A DNA stretch of 56,966 bases from Streptacidiphilus pinicola (lineage in GTDB: Bacteria > Actinomycetota > Actinomycetes > Streptomycetales > Streptomycetaceae), in NCBI RefSeq assembly GCF_003258295.1, contig NZ_QKYN01000097.1, positions 1 through 56,966 of the forward strand, written 5' to 3'. This document shows, piece after piece, positions 34,416 to 43,557 of this stretch. The translations under genes and the position numbers were made by a program. The first letter of the stretch is position 1. Each line of letters begins with the position of its first letter. The notes under the pieces were generated by a model. That model saw nothing but the letters and a program-made list of their open reading frames with translations. It did not search any database and had not been told where the DNA came from.

Positions 34416-35681
34416 GTGACGCGCCTGCCCGCCCCGTTCCCCGGCGCACTCGACGGACCCCGGATCGCCGGGCTCACCGAGCGGTACGGGACGCCGCTGT
34501 GGGCCTACGACGCCGCCACGATCCGCACCCAGATCGCCCGGCTGCGCCGGTTCGACACGATCCGGTACGCGCAGAAGGCGTCGTCCAACACCCACCTGCT
34601 GCGCCTGATGCGCGCCGAGGGCGTGCACGTGGACGCCGTGTCGCTCGGCGAGATCGAGCGCGCGCTCGTCGCCGGGTACGACGTGACCGGGGAGCACGAG
34701 CCCGTCGTCTTCACCGCGGACCTGCTGGACCGGGCCACCCTGCACCGCGTCGTCGAGCTGGGCGTGCCCGTCAACGCCGGGTCGCCGCAGATGCTGGAGC
34801 AGATCGGCGCGGCCTCGCCCGGCCACAAGGTGTGGATCCGGATCAACCCCGGCTTCGGACACGGGCACAGCCGCAAGACCAACACCGGCGGCGAGCACAG
34901 CAAGCACGGCATCTGGCACGAGCACCTCGCCGAGAGCCTGGAGATCGTCCGGCGCCGCGGGCTCGACCTGGTCGGCTTCCACATGCACATCGGCTCGGGC
35001 GTGGACTACGGCCACCTGGAAGCCGTCTGCGAGACCATGGTCAAGCAGGTGCGCCTGGCCGGTCAGGACGTGCGGGCGATCTCCGCGGGGGGCGGGCTCT
35101 CCGTCCCCTACGCGCCCGGCGATCCGGAGATCGACACCGACCGGTACTTCGACCTGTGGGACGCCGCCCGGCAGGAGCTGGTCGCCGAGCTGGGGCACCC
35201 GGTGCGCCTGGAGATCGAGCCCGGCCGCTTCCTGGTCGCCGGTTCGGGGGTGCTGGTCAGCGAGGTGCGCGCGGCCAAGCCCGTCGGCAGCAACGACTTC
35301 GTGCTGGTCGACGCCGGCTTCAACGACCTGATGCGGCCCGCGATGTACGGCGCGGAACACCGGGCGACGCTGCTCTCCCCGCAGGGCGAGCCGCGCACCG
35401 GCCATGTCCTGGACACCGTGCTGGCGGGCCCGCTGTGCGAGTCCGGCGACGTCTTCACCCAGGGCGCCGGCGGCGAGGTCCACGCCGTGCCGCTGCCGCA
35501 GCCGGAGATCGGCGACCTGCTCGTCTTCCACGACGCCGGCGCCTACGGCGCGAGCATGTCCTCGACCTACAACTCCCGTCCGCTGATCCCCGAGGTCCTC
35601 GTCGACGGCGCCACGACCCGGCTGATCCGCCGCCGGCAGACGGTCGCCGAGCTGCTCGCGCTGGAGGAGACCGGCGCGTGA
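34416..35681 (+). CDS. lysA: Diaminopimelate decarboxylase, enteric-like type
   Basis: This 421-residue fold III PLP enzyme makes L-lysine from meso-DAP. Seen are the PLP lysine in RYAQKASSN (about 50), VDAVSLGEIERAL, NPGFGHGHSRKTNTGG, GFHMHIGSGVDYGHLE, ISAGGGLSVPY, EIEPGRFLVAGSGVL, GPLCESGDVF (catalytic Cys) and GAYGASMSSTYNSRPL. By memory the motifs and spacing follow E. coli LysA very closely, more than the longer actinobacterial LysA. It may be a second, transferred copy. The GTG at 34416 follows AAGGA. It sits just outside the quinone operon. Confidence 0.93.
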   Translation: MTRLPAPFPGALDGPRIAGLTERYGTPLWAYDAATIRTQIARLRRFDTIRYAQKASSNTHLLRLMRAEGVHVDAVSLGEIERALVAGYDVTGEHEPVVFTADLLDRATLHRVVELGVPVNAGSPQMLEQIGAASPGHKVWIRINPGFGHGHSRKTNTGGEHSKHGIWHEHLAESLEIVRRRGLDLVGFHMHIGSGVDYGHLEAVCETMVKQVRLAGQDVRAISAGGGLSVPYAPGDPEIDTDRYFDLWDAARQELVAELGHPVRLEIEPGRFLVAGSGVLVSEVRAAKPVGSNDFVLVDAGFNDLMRPAMYGAEHRATLLSPQGEPRTGHVLDTVLAGPLCESGDVFTQGAGGEVHAVPLPQPEIGDLLVFHDAGAYGASMSSTYNSRPLIPEVLVDGATTRLIRRRQTVAELLALEETGA

Positions 35682-35688
35682 GAGGTCC

Positions 35689-35722
35689 TGGTCGGGCCCG
35701 CCCCCTCGTACGGGCCCGACCA
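35689..35722. terminator. Bidirectional hairpin between lysA and the sigma partner gene
   Basis: Perfect 12-base arms TGGTCGGGCCCG (35689-35700) and CGGGCCCGACCA (35711-35722) with a 10-base loop between convergent genes. Confidence 0.8.
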
Positions 35723-35738
35723 AGAGGAGGGGGCGGGG

Positions 35739-36983
35739 TCAGGGAACCAGCCGCCACTGCGGGTTCCGCGCGATCGCCGCGCACTGGGCCGGCGTCAGCA
35801 CAGGCGTCGGCCGGGTCCTCGGGCCGGCCAGGTCCACGCTGTCGAGCGCGACGATCTGGATCCGCAGCTCGCCGTGCAGCAGCACGGCCCAGTTCTGGCC
35901 CGGCTTCTGGAACGTGACCAGCCAGTCCCCGTCGCTCAAATTCACCGCGCCCGGATACTGGTGCCGGAACTGGCCGAGCAGCGTCGACGCCGGGTCGCCC
36001 TCCGTCTCGGCCTGAGCGAACACGCTGCCCTTGCCCTGATTGTCCGTCAGCACCGTGGTGACGCCCATCATGACGTTGTGGGCCATCATCACGGGCGTCT
36101 TGGCGAAGCCGGCGGGGATGGACGCGGCCAGCACCGTGTTCACGCCGGGCACGTTCATCACGATCTTCGTCTGCTTCGGCACCGCCGCGAGGATCGGCTG
36201 CCACACCGGGGCGGTGGCGGCCGCCCGCAGTTGCGCCAAGGTCAGCGGCGGGTCCTGCCGGGTGGGCGGACCGGCGTTCGGGACGGTCGCGTTCACCGCC
36301 CGCAGGGAGAGCATGCCACCCGAGGGAAGGAACAGCTCCGCGTCCCACTGCCGGACGGGGTTCCGGAGGTCCATCAGGATCAGCTGCACCAGTCGCAGCA
36401 CCCCGCCCCCCGGCAGGGCGACGCTGTGGCAGTGCTCGACCTGGGAGTCCGAGTCGCAGCCCTGGGGCATCCCCGAGCTGTCCGGCCCGTCCCAGCGGTC
36501 CGCGACGACGTCGACCCAGCCCGCACCGTGGCCGTCGTCGTAGATCAGGCCGGCGTTCGCCACGTACGCGCCGGTGCTGGGCACCCCTGGAGCGGCCTGG
36601 TTGCCCAGCCCCTCACCCTTGGCGGCGCTCACCCTGCCACCCGGCGGAAGCACGCTCTGCAGCGCGGCGACCATCCGCTGCGCGTCGACCTGTTGGACGG
36701 TCAGCTTCTGCTGCTGCTTGCCGTGGTGGCCGTGGTCCGCCGGGCCGGGCGACGCGGACAGCAGCCGCGGTACGGCGACACCCCCCGCGGCCAGCACGGC
36801 CAGGGCCAGCGCTCCCACCAGGCCGGCCCGGGACCGGCGCTTGCGGCGGACCCGGCCGACGAGGTGGTCGAGGTCCAGCGGCGGGGCGGCGGCCCGCTCG
36901 GCGGCGTGGTGGAGCGCGGAGGAGAGCTCCGGCCGGTCCGCCTCCGGCATGCCCGGCGTGTGCGACGTCTGCTGTGCGGTCAC
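35739..36983 (-). CDS. Membrane-anchored partner of an ECF sigma factor (putative anti-sigma)
   Basis: The 414-residue protein has a short cytoplasmic part (ALHHAAERAAAPPLDLDHLV), a basic patch (RVRRKRRSR), one membrane helix (AGLVGALALAVLAAGGVAV, about 54-72) and a large external domain. The external domain shows VVADRWDGPDSSGMPQGCDS and MNVPGVNTVLAASIPAGFAK and ends PAQCAAIARNPQWRL. The start GTG at 36983 overlaps the sigma gene stop by 4 bases. The layout mirrors the pair at 5025-7114. No zinc anti-sigma motif is visible, so the regulatory role is inferred from overlap and topology. Confidence 0.75.
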   Translation of the reverse strand: MTAQQTSHTPGMPEADRPELSSALHHAAERAAAPPLDLDHLVGRVRRKRRSRAGLVGALALAVLAAGGVAVPRLLSASPGPADHGHHGKQQQKLTVQQVDAQRMVAALQSVLPPGGRVSAAKGEGLGNQAAPGVPSTGAYVANAGLIYDDGHGAGWVDVVADRWDGPDSSGMPQGCDSDSQVEHCHSVALPGGGVLRLVQLILMDLRNPVRQWDAELFLPSGGMLSLRAVNATVPNAGPPTRQDPPLTLAQLRAAATAPVWQPILAAVPKQTKIVMNVPGVNTVLAASIPAGFAKTPVMMAHNVMMGVTTVLTDNQGKGSVFAQAETEGDPASTLLGQFRHQYPGAVNLSDGDWLVTFQKPGQNWAVLLHGELRIQIVALDSVDLAGPRTRPTPVLTPAQCAAIARNPQWRLVP

Positions 36984-37543
36984 CGCGCGTTCCCCTCTCC
37001 CACCGTGCGGCCCGCGCCGACCCGTTGTTCGTCCGGCCCCGCCCCCGCGTCCGCCCAGGGCGGGTCCACGGCGCCCGACATCCGCGCGAGCGCCTCGCTC
37101 AGGTAGCGCTTGACCGCGCCCTGGCTGAGGCCGATCCGGTCGGCGACACCCGCCACCGGCAGGTCCTCGTAGTAGCGCAGCACCACGCAGGCGCGCTGGC
37201 GCGGCGACAGTGTGCCCAGCGCCTCGACCACGTCCAGGCGGCGCACCGCGCCCCCGCTGTGGTCGGGCGCGCTGTCGGGCGAGGACAGGCGCGGCAGCAG
37301 CCGGGTGAACCGTTCGCTGCGACGCCGCCGGTCCAGGAAGTCGTTGAGCATGGTCCGGCGCACATAGCCCTCCACGTCCCCCAGCGACCACGAGCGGCGC
37401 GGCCGGGCGAACACGCGGACCAGCGCCTCCTGGACGAGGTCCGCCCCCTCCGTCGCGTCGCCGCAGAGCAGATAGCCGTATCTGCTCAGCTCCGCGCCTC
37501 TGGCCCGCACCAGTTGTGCGAGCTGATCCGACCACTCGGTCAC
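36980..37543 (-). CDS. SigE-family ECF RNA polymerase sigma factor
   Basis: The 187-residue protein has sigma region 2 (YGYLLCGDATEGADLVQEAL, VEGYVRRTMLNDFLDRRRR, about 22-75) and region 4 (LSPRQRACVVLRYYEDLPVA, IGLSQGAVKRYLSEALARM, about 112-155). The GTG start at 37543 has a strong AGGAGG site. It is co-translated with the membrane partner through a GTGA overlap. The short C-terminal tail is Gly/Ala-rich. Confidence 0.93.
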   Translation of the reverse strand: MTEWSDQLAQLVRARGAELSRYGYLLCGDATEGADLVQEALVRVFARPRRSWSLGDVEGYVRRTMLNDFLDRRRRSERFTRLLPRLSSPDSAPDHSGGAVRRLDVVEALGTLSPRQRACVVLRYYEDLPVAGVADRIGLSQGAVKRYLSEALARMSGAVDPPWADAGAGPDEQRVGAGRTVGEGNAR

Positions 37544-37628
37544 ATGCGCCTCCTGCCGTCACCAAGTAACACGAACAGCTGTCGCGTTTCGTTGGGGGTG
37601 TCGGCGGGGGTTTCGGCGAAGGAGCAGC

Positions 37629-38864
37629 TCAGAGCGCTGCCAACCGGCGTCGCAGGTGGCCCTGTTCGGCGGGGTTGCGGGTGCGGGCGAGGGCGCGCCC
37701 CAGGGCGTCGGCCGCCTCGGGACGGCGGTCCAGGCGGATCAACAGGTCAGCGCGGAGCGCGTGCAGCAGGTAGTAGGCGTCCAACTGCGGGGCCAGCGCG
37801 TCGACTTCCGGCAGGGCCACGGCCGGACCCGCCACCTGCGCGAGGGCGACCGCGCGGTGGAGCGCGACCACCGGTGTGGGTGCCACGGCGAGGTGCTGGT
37901 CGTAGAGCCGCAGGATCTGCCCCCAGTCGGTCGCCTCGGCCGTCGGCGCGTCGCTGTGGACGGCGTTGACCGCGGCCTGGATCTGGTACGGCCCCGGCCG
38001 GTCACGGCGCAGGCAGCGGCGGACCAGCGCCTGGCCCTCGGCGATCAGCTCCGCGTCCCAGCGGCCTCGGTCCTGGTCGGCGAGGAGTACCAGCTCGCCC
38101 TCCGGCCCGAAGCGGGCAGGGCGACGGGACTGGATCAGCAGCATCAGAGCCAGCAGGCCCAGCGCCTCCGGCTCGTCCGGCATCAGCGCCGCCAGCAGCC
38201 GGCCGAGGCGGATCGCCTCCGTGCACAACTCCTCACGAGCGGGGTCGCCGTCGGCGCCCTCCGCGGAGAGGTAGCCCTCGTTGAAGATCAGGTAGATCAC
38301 CGCGAGCACCGGGCGCAGCCGGTCGGGCAGGTCGGCCTCGGCGGGGACCCGGTAGGGGATGCGGGCATCGCGGATCTTGCCCTTGGCCCGCACCAGGCGC
38401 TGCGCCATCGTCGACTCGCTCACCAGGAACCCCCGGGCGATCTCGGCGGTGCCGAGGCCGCCGAGCAGGCGCAGCGTCAGGGCCACCTGGGCGGGTTCGG
38501 CCAGCGCCGGGTGGCAGCAGGTGAAGATCAGGCGCAGCCGGTCGTCGGGCACGGGATCCTCCTCCTCCGCGTCCGGGCCTTCGCTCCGCTCCGGCGCGTG
38601 CAGCAGGGCCGACTCGGCCTGCCGCGCCTCCCGGGTGGCCTCCCGGCGGGCCCGGTCGATGGCCTTGTGACGGGCCGTGGTGATGATCCAGCCGGCCGGG
38701 CTGGGCGGCAGCCCGGCCGTCGGCCACCGCTCGGCGGCCACCGTGAAGGCCTCCTGGACCGCGTCCTCGGCGAGGTCGATGTCACCGAGGACTCGGACCA
38801 GGACGGCCACGGCCCGCCCGTACTCCGCCCGGAAGACGCGCGCGATCTCCTCGGGCGCAACCAT
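37629..38864 (-). CDS. ECF42-type sigma factor with long C-terminal extension (DUF6596/TPR-like)
   Basis: The 411-residue protein opens with an ECF core: [37 protein letters not shown] and [18 protein letters not shown] (about 10-70), then [20 protein letters not shown] (region 4, about 135-155). A long helical extension follows, with [49 protein letters not shown] and [16 protein letters not shown]. This architecture plus an upstream YCII gene defines the ECF42 group, which lacks a classical anti-sigma. It starts 5 bases after the YCII stop. Confidence 0.92.
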   Translation of the reverse strand: MVAPEEIARVFRAEYGRAVAVLVRVLGDIDLAEDAVQEAFTVAAERWPTAGLPPSPAGWIITTARHKAIDRARREATREARQAESALLHAPERSEGPDAEEEDPVPDDRLRLIFTCCHPALAEPAQVALTLRLLGGLGTAEIARGFLVSESTMAQRLVRAKGKIRDARIPYRVPAEADLPDRLRPVLAVIYLIFNEGYLSAEGADGDPAREELCTEAIRLGRLLAALMPDEPEALGLLALMLLIQSRRPARFGPEGELVLLADQDRGRWDAELIAEGQALVRRCLRRDRPGPYQIQAAVNAVHSDAPTAEATDWGQILRLYDQHLAVAPTPVVALHRAVALAQVAGPAVALPEVDALAPQLDAYYLLHALRADLLIRLDRRPEAADALGRALARTRNPAEQGHLRRRLAAL

Positions 38865-38869
38865 CGGGG

Positions 38870-39226
38870 TCAGCCCTCGACCTCGCCGTAGAACGGGCGC
38901 ACCTCGATCGGCAGGCCGGTCACCTCCGAGTACCGGCGGCCCCAGGCGAGCGCGGCGTCCAGGTCCTCCACCGCGATGATGGTGACGCCGCCCAGGTACT
39001 CCTTGCCCTCGGTGAACGGCCCGTCGGTGACCAGCACCTCGCCGTCCTTGGGTCGCAGCACCGTCGCCGTGCTCGGATCGTGCAGTCCGTTGCCGAACAC
39101 CCACGAGTTCGTCGACTCCAGCTCGGCCCTGATCCGGCCGAGTTCCGCCATCACCTTGGCCAGGAACTCCGCGTCCGGGATCGGGCCCTGCGGCTGGTAC
39201 ATGCTGAGCAGGTACTGCTTCTTCAT
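38870..39226 (-). CDS. YCII-related (DGPF) domain protein, ECF42 partner
   Basis: The 118-residue protein contains the DGPF motif ([18 protein letters not shown], about 64-81), an N-terminal [14 protein letters not shown] and [17 protein letters not shown] proteins are regularly co-encoded with ECF42 sigma factors and are thought to supply or sense the input signal. GGAGG lies before the ATG at 39226. It forms a two-gene operon with the sigma gene. Confidence 0.93.
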   Translation of the reverse strand: MKKQYLLSMYQPQGPIPDAEFLAKVMAELGRIRAELESTNSWVFGNGLHDPSTATVLRPKDGEVLVTDGPFTEGKEYLGGVTIIAVEDLDAALAWGRRYSEVTGLPIEVRPFYGEVEG

Positions 39227-39321
39227 GGTGGCGCCTCCCTTGAGCTTCTCTCACCGTCTCTCACCCTCTATACGAGCGGGGTGGGGCGGAATCGACAGCG
39301 GCGACGCGCGGATTCGGAACG

Positions 39322-40140
39322 TCAGTCCGTCCAGTGGCCGGGGCGGGTCAGCGCCTCGGGCAGGCGCGTGGCGGCGTCGCCGAGGGCCGCGCCCAGCTGG
39401 GCCTGGGTGAGGAAGAGCGCCCCGGTCAGGTCCGCGCCGCGCAGATCCGTGCCGCGCAGGTCCGCGCCGATGACGTCCGCCCCGCGCAGATCGGCGTCGC
39501 GCAGGTCCGCACCGATGAGGTAGGCGCCGCGCAGGTTCGCCCCGCGCAGGTCGGCCCGCCGCAGCTTGGCGCCGATCAGGTCCGCGCCCCGGTGGTTCCG
39601 CCGCCGGCCCGGCAGCCCAGCGCGGGCGAGCTCGCTCGCCTCCAGCAGCAGCTCGCTCACCCCGGCGCGCACCCCGGCCACGTCCAGCCCGGCGAGCGTC
39701 TCGGCGTCGCCGCGCGTCATCGCGTCCACGTCCTGCCGCGCGCGGCTCAGCCGCGGGGCCAGCGGTGCGGCGGCGGGGAGGTCGAGGGCCTCGTTCAGGT
39801 ACCAGAGCAGTTCGTGCAGCTGCCGCATCACCGGGAACGCCGCGAACATCGCCGGCGCGGAGCCGGGCTCACGCCTCCAGTCGACGCCGCCGAAGGTCAG
39901 CTGGGAGACCTTCTGTCCCGCCCCGAAGCAGTCGAACACGGTGCAACCGGTGTAGCCGGAGTCCCGCAGCCGCGAGTGGATCCCGCACCGGAAGTCGTCC
40001 CGCAGGTTCCGGCACGGCGTCCCGCCGGCCTTGTCCTGCGCGAAGTCGGCGGACTTGGCGAAGGGCAGCGCCACGCAGCACAGGCCGAAGCAGCTGCCGC
40101 AGTCGGAGACGAGGGAGAGATCGGCGGGCATGCGCACCAT
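39322..40140 (-). CDS. Cys-rich (YkgJ-like) plus pentapeptide-repeat protein
   Basis: The 272-residue protein joins two parts. The first 80 residues hold a cysteine cluster ([31 protein letters not shown]) similar to the CxxCxxxCC metal-binding style of YkgJ proteins. After a helical middle, residues about 185-245 form a pentapeptide repeat ([18 protein letters not shown] and similar), which folds as a right-handed beta helix. The first ATG (40140) and another at 40131 are both possible. The function is unknown; the cysteines suggest zinc or iron-sulfur binding. Confidence 0.85.
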   Translation of the reverse strand: MVRMPADLSLVSDCGSCFGLCCVALPFAKSADFAQDKAGGTPCRNLRDDFRCGIHSRLRDSGYTGCTVFDCFGAGQKVSQLTFGGVDWRREPGSAPAMFAAFPVMRQLHELLWYLNEALDLPAAAPLAPRLSRARQDVDAMTRGDAETLAGLDVAGVRAGVSELLLEASELARAGLPGRRRNHRGADLIGAKLRRADLRGANLRGAYLIGADLRDADLRGADVIGADLRGTDLRGADLTGALFLTQAQLGAALGDAATRLPEALTRPGHWTD

Positions 40141-40144
40141 TCTC

Positions 40145-40813
40145 TCAGGCCCGCTGCGGCAGCCCCCGCAGCCGGGCGCGGTACAGGGCCGCGACCGTGA
40201 AGGAGTCCGTGATCCGGCCGTCGCGGACCAGGTCCTCGGCCTCGTCGAAGCCGAGCACGACCGCGCGCCGGATCCCTTCCTCCTCCTCCAGCCGCCCCCA
40301 GGCGTCGATCCGCGCCGCGAACAACTCGACCCGCCCGCCGATCAGTCCGGTGTCCGCGTGCAGGGGACCGATCGGCAGCAGCTCGCGGACCTCCGCGCCC
40401 AGCTCCTCGCGCAGCTCGCGCGCCGCGCAGGCCGCCGAGGTCTCGCCCACCTCGCCCACGCCGCGCGGGGCCTCCAGATGCCAGGCGCGCGTGGCGTGCC
40501 GGTAGTGCTCGAGGAGCACCACCCGGGTCGGCCCCTCGCCCCCCAGCAGCGGCAGGACCACCGCGCCGGGCGTGCCCGCGTGCACGACGCGCAGGTAGCC
40601 GCCGAGCGCGCCGCCGGGGAACCGGACCGGGTCGCGGACCACGGTCACGAACCGGTCCGCGTAGACGACGCCGAAGCCGCCCGCCAGCGTCGCGACCGCC
40701 GCGGCGCCCTCGGGCCCGTGGAGGATCTCGATCCCGCCGGGGTCGTTGCGGAACAGCTCGGGGTGGTCCCTGCGCAGGGCCTCGTACGCGTCCGTCCCGG
40801 TCCGCGACTCCAC
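40145..40813 (-). CDS. NUDIX hydrolase
   Basis: The 222-residue protein has a complete Nudix box, G-x5-E-x7-REL-REELGA, at PRGVGEVGE followed by [12 protein letters not shown] (about 112-135). The N-terminal part ([20 protein letters not shown]) is an unusual extension of about 60 residues. It would hydrolyse a nucleoside diphosphate linked to another group; [21 protein letters not shown] before the box resembles ADP-ribose pyrophosphatases. It lies 31 bases after a large unknown gene and 4 bases before the stop of the Cys-rich gene, so three genes may share a transcript. Confidence 0.9.
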   Translation of the reverse strand: MESRTGTDAYEALRRDHPELFRNDPGGIEILHGPEGAAAVATLAGGFGVVYADRFVTVVRDPVRFPGGALGGYLRVVHAGTPGAVVLPLLGGEGPTRVVLLEHYRHATRAWHLEAPRGVGEVGETSAACAARELREELGAEVRELLPIGPLHADTGLIGGRVELFAARIDAWGRLEEEEGIRRAVVLGFDEAEDLVRDGRITDSFTVAALYRARLRGLPQRA

Positions 40814-40844
40814 GCAGGTCCCCTCTCGTCGGCAGGGCCGTCGC

Positions 40845-42347
40845 TCAGACGACGGCCACCTGCTGGTCGGCCATGCGCACCCCGAACTCCGGCGTCGGAG
40901 CCTGCGCCATGGATCGACCGTACGCCCCGAGCAGCTCCTCCCACTGCTTTCGCATGTTCTTCAGCCGGAAGGAGACGAGTGTGACGCTGTGGTCGAGGTT
41001 GTTCAGTCCGGCCTTGCGCCGGCCGTGCTCCTCCATCACCAGCCGGACCACCAGCACACCCGCCTTCGCGGCGACGTCGGCCGCCATCCCGTGCAGCGTG
41101 TGTCCGGCCGAGTCCAGGACCAGGACGAGCGAGCCGGGGCTCTCGATCACCAGGGAGGTGCCGAGGCGCTTCATGGCCCCCGCCATGTTCCGGTCCGGCG
41201 CGACCAGGCGCCGGGCGACGCGCAGCATCTTCGCGTGCTCGGTGGAGACCGCCCGGGCGTAGCCGCTCAGCAGGTCGGCGTCGGGCACGCCCTGCGGGCC
41301 GAAGGGCAGCCGCTCGATCCGCTTCAGCGCGTCCTGGTAGTCCTTCCACGCCTCCTCCTGGCGCAACCGGAGGAGCGTGGGCAGGCTCAGCGCACCGTAG
41401 GAGTTCGGGCCGTCGACCTGGCGCACCACCGTGTCCACGGCGATGCCGCGCAGCATCCTGCCCAGGGCCTCCAGGTCCGGTTCGTCGGCGGCGTCCTGCA
41501 GCGCGCTGCGCGGTGGGGAGGCGGGCGGCGTGAGCCCGACCAGATCGGCCACCTTGGGCAGCAGCATGTTGTACTGCAGGTCGACCAGCTGCTTGAGCGG
41601 CACGACGAACTGGCCCTCCCGCAGCCTGCGCTCGTGCACGCCGGTGTCGGGGACCGTGATGAAGCGGTTGTAGACGGCGTTGCGGGTGATCGGACCGTGG
41701 CTGTCGTCGTCGACCCAGTCCGCGAGGGTGGTCAGCACCCCGCGCTTGAACTCCTCCGCCTCGGAGCGGCCGATGCCGAGGTCCTTGGCCAGCTGGTGCG
41801 GCTCCATCTCCTTGAGCCCGAGCATGCCGTTGCCGAAGCCGCCGAACAGCTCCGCCACGCGTTCGGCGTTCCGCTCCCGGTCCCAGGAGAAGCGCACACA
41901 GCTCAGCTCCGGGAGCTCCGTCAGCAGGTTCCGCCAGGCGATCCGGACGTCGGCGGCGATGTCGAAGCCGGGGTCCTGCGCCGGATGCTCCTCGTGCAGC
42001 AGGAAGGGGACGATCACCTCCTGGCGCAGCAGCTCGACGAAGGCGCGGCGCTCCTCGTGCGGGGCGTCCGGCAGGAAGTGGCGGTAGACCGCCTCGTTGT
42101 TCAGCAGGTAGGCGCGGTTGACGATGAGGGTGTCGCCGTTGACGAGCGCGCGGTTGAACTCCGCCCCGACGACGGCCCTGCGCTCGCCGGCACCGGGCTG
42201 CCGACGCGAGGTGTCCAGCAGCGCGGGCGGCAGCCACTGGTTGTCGAGGGCCTGCGCGACCACGGGACCGCGGTCCCGCAGACCGTCGAAGTCCAGGCGT
42301 CTGCCGGTCCACTCCGGCAGGTCGTTCTCCACGCCCGCGCTGTTCAT
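40845..42347 (-). CDS. Unknown 500-residue protein
   Basis: I do not recognise this gene. The protein begins MNSAGVENDLPEWTGRRLDF and has no signal peptide or membrane helix. Notable stretches are VNGDTLIVNRAYLLNNEAVY (about 68-87), GFGNGMLGLKEMEPHQLAKD (about 172-191), QFVVPLKQLVDLQYNMLLPK (about 258-277), and SLVIESPGSLVLVLDSAGHT (about 398-417). The N-terminus is strongly coupled to GGGAGGGG at the ribosome site. The downstream Nudix gene is 31 bases away, suggesting an operon. It resembles proteins that defend or sense, but no motif supports a specific role. Confidence 0.7.
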   Translation of the reverse strand: MNSAGVENDLPEWTGRRLDFDGLRDRGPVVAQALDNQWLPPALLDTSRRQPGAGERRAVVGAEFNRALVNGDTLIVNRAYLLNNEAVYRHFLPDAPHEERRAFVELLRQEVIVPFLLHEEHPAQDPGFDIAADVRIAWRNLLTELPELSCVRFSWDRERNAERVAELFGGFGNGMLGLKEMEPHQLAKDLGIGRSEAEEFKRGVLTTLADWVDDDSHGPITRNAVYNRFITVPDTGVHERRLREGQFVVPLKQLVDLQYNMLLPKVADLVGLTPPASPPRSALQDAADEPDLEALGRMLRGIAVDTVVRQVDGPNSYGALSLPTLLRLRQEEAWKDYQDALKRIERLPFGPQGVPDADLLSGYARAVSTEHAKMLRVARRLVAPDRNMAGAMKRLGTSLVIESPGSLVLVLDSAGHTLHGMAADVAAKAGVLVVRLVMEEHGRRKAGLNNLDHSVTLVSFRLKNMRKQWEELLGAYGRSMAQAPTPEFGVRMADQQVAVV

Positions 42348-42429
42348 TGCGTCCCCTCCCCGACATGACCAACTGCGTTCGAACTCTTGCATGTTCAAGG
42401 GGAAGCCGGGCCGAGAACGGCGAAAGGCC

Positions 42430-42471
42430 CCGCTCCCGGCGCGGACCACCCTGCCATGGCGCCGGAAGCGG
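42430..42471. terminator. Hairpin upstream of the unknown 500-residue gene
   Basis: Arms CCGCTCCCGGCGC (42430-42442) and GCGCCGGAAGCGG (42459-42471) pair over 13 bases with one mismatch and a 16-base loop. Confidence 0.5.
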
Positions 42472-42593
42472 GACTCTCACACGGAGGGGGAGCGGCGATG
42501 GGGGGACTTCGCCACTCCCCCGCGGAGTTCCCCATCGGCGACGCGTTCGGGGGAGAGCGCGTCACCGATCCCACAGCGGGATCTCCGGATCCT

Positions 42594-42614
42594 CCCCCAG
42601 CCTTCGGCCGGGGG
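42594..42614. repeat. GC-rich palindromic element of Streptomyces type
   Basis: CCCCCAGCC-TTC-GGCCGGGGG forms a 9-base stem with one mismatch. Very similar short palindromes recur between genes in Streptomyces, from memory. It may be a repeat-family member or a terminator remnant. Confidence 0.55.
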
Positions 42615-42881
42615 TGCCCCCAGCACCGGGCGGTTCCTGCCAGACCTGCTCGGTACGTCTTCCACTCTGCCGCCCGGCGCCGCTCCGCGCAGGCGGCGTT
42701 GGGCTCCTCGTGGGAGGACCTTGGTCCTTTTGCCTTGACGCAGCGCTCACACGGGCCGGGGGCAGCGGGTTAGGCTTCGCCCGTACGGGTGAGAGTCCGC
42801 ACGGGTGAATGACCGTCAACCGGACGACCCGTCAGCGGCAGGGACGGCACAGACGGCACAGGCACGCGGGAGGTGCACGGG

Positions 42882-43046
42882 ATGGGGCAGGCCAGGAGGA
42901 TCGCGACCTGGGCCGTCGTGATCTTCGTGCTGTACACGATCATCACCTCGCCGGTCCGGGCGGCCGACCTGGTGCAGGTCGGATTCACCGGGATCTCCCA
43001 CGCCGCGAAGGCCGTCGGCACGTTCATGAGCAACCTGATCAAGTAA
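42882..43046 (+). CDS. Small membrane protein (54 residues)
   Basis: The ATG at 42882 follows GGGAGG and opens a 54-codon frame too short for usual cutoffs. It has a basic start (MGQARRIATW), one strongly hydrophobic segment (AVVIFVLYTIITSPV, about 11-25), and an amphipathic tail (GFTGISHAAKAVGTFMSNLI). A similar small protein is common in Streptomyces, as far as I recall. Location is probably the membrane with the tail inside or outside unresolved. The Dabb gene follows after 51 bases. Confidence 0.75.
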   Translation: MGQARRIATWAVVIFVLYTIITSPVRAADLVQVGFTGISHAAKAVGTFMSNLIK

Positions 43047-43097
43047 TCCCGCAGGTGAAGTACCCTCGGGGCACTCGACCCCCCAAGGAGTGCCCTC

Positions 43098-43391
43098 ATG
43101 ATCCGCCACCTGGTCCTTTTCAAGCTGAACGACGGCGTCAGCAAGGACGACCCCCGCATCCCCGCCGCCGTCGCGGCCTTCGAGAAGGTCGGCACGGCCG
43201 TGCCGCAGCTGCGTGAGTGGCAGATCGGCTGGAACATCACCGACCGCGACATCGCCTACGACTTCGCGATCAACAGCCTGGTCGAGGACCGCGAGGCGCT
43301 CCAGTCCTACCTGACCCACCCCGAGCACGTGGCCGCCGCCCAGCTGTGGCGCGAGTTCGCGACCTGGGTGATCGCCGACTTCGAGGTCTGA
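43098..43391 (+). CDS. Dabb family stress-responsive A/B-barrel protein
   Basis: The 97-residue protein has the Dabb pattern: MIRHLVLFKLNDGV start, a mid helix, DFAINSLVEDREALQSYLTH (about 57-76) and PEHVAAAQLWREFATWVIADF. Dabb proteins are dimeric alpha+beta barrels, linked with stress response and in some cases polyketide cyclisation. AAGGAGTG lies before the ATG. It probably follows the small membrane gene on one transcript. Confidence 0.93.
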   Translation: MIRHLVLFKLNDGVSKDDPRIPAAVAAFEKVGTAVPQLREWQIGWNITDRDIAYDFAINSLVEDREALQSYLTHPEHVAAAQLWREFATWVIADFEV

Positions 43392-43557
43392 GCAGTCATC
43401 CCGAATCCGGCAACCGGAAGACAGGATTCCACCAACACGCGTAAAGCCGGTGCTTGCCCGCCTCCCGGCCGACTTGTGATGCTATGACCAGTTTTGCCAG
43501 ATATGCCGACCGGCAAACGATCTGGCTCGCAGGGACATCACGAGGGGCGGCGCGGCG

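Larger units (their letters stand above)
42348..42881. other. Gene-poor region with several hairpins
   Basis: This region is 534 bases with no supported gene upstream of the small membrane protein. It contains a terminator-like hairpin (42430-42471), a GATCCC/GGGATC hairpin (42567-42583), and a Streptomyces-type GC palindrome (42594-42614). TAGGCT near 42769-42776 could be a -10 element for the next gene, and ACGGGTGA is directly repeated just after it. Confidence 0.5.
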
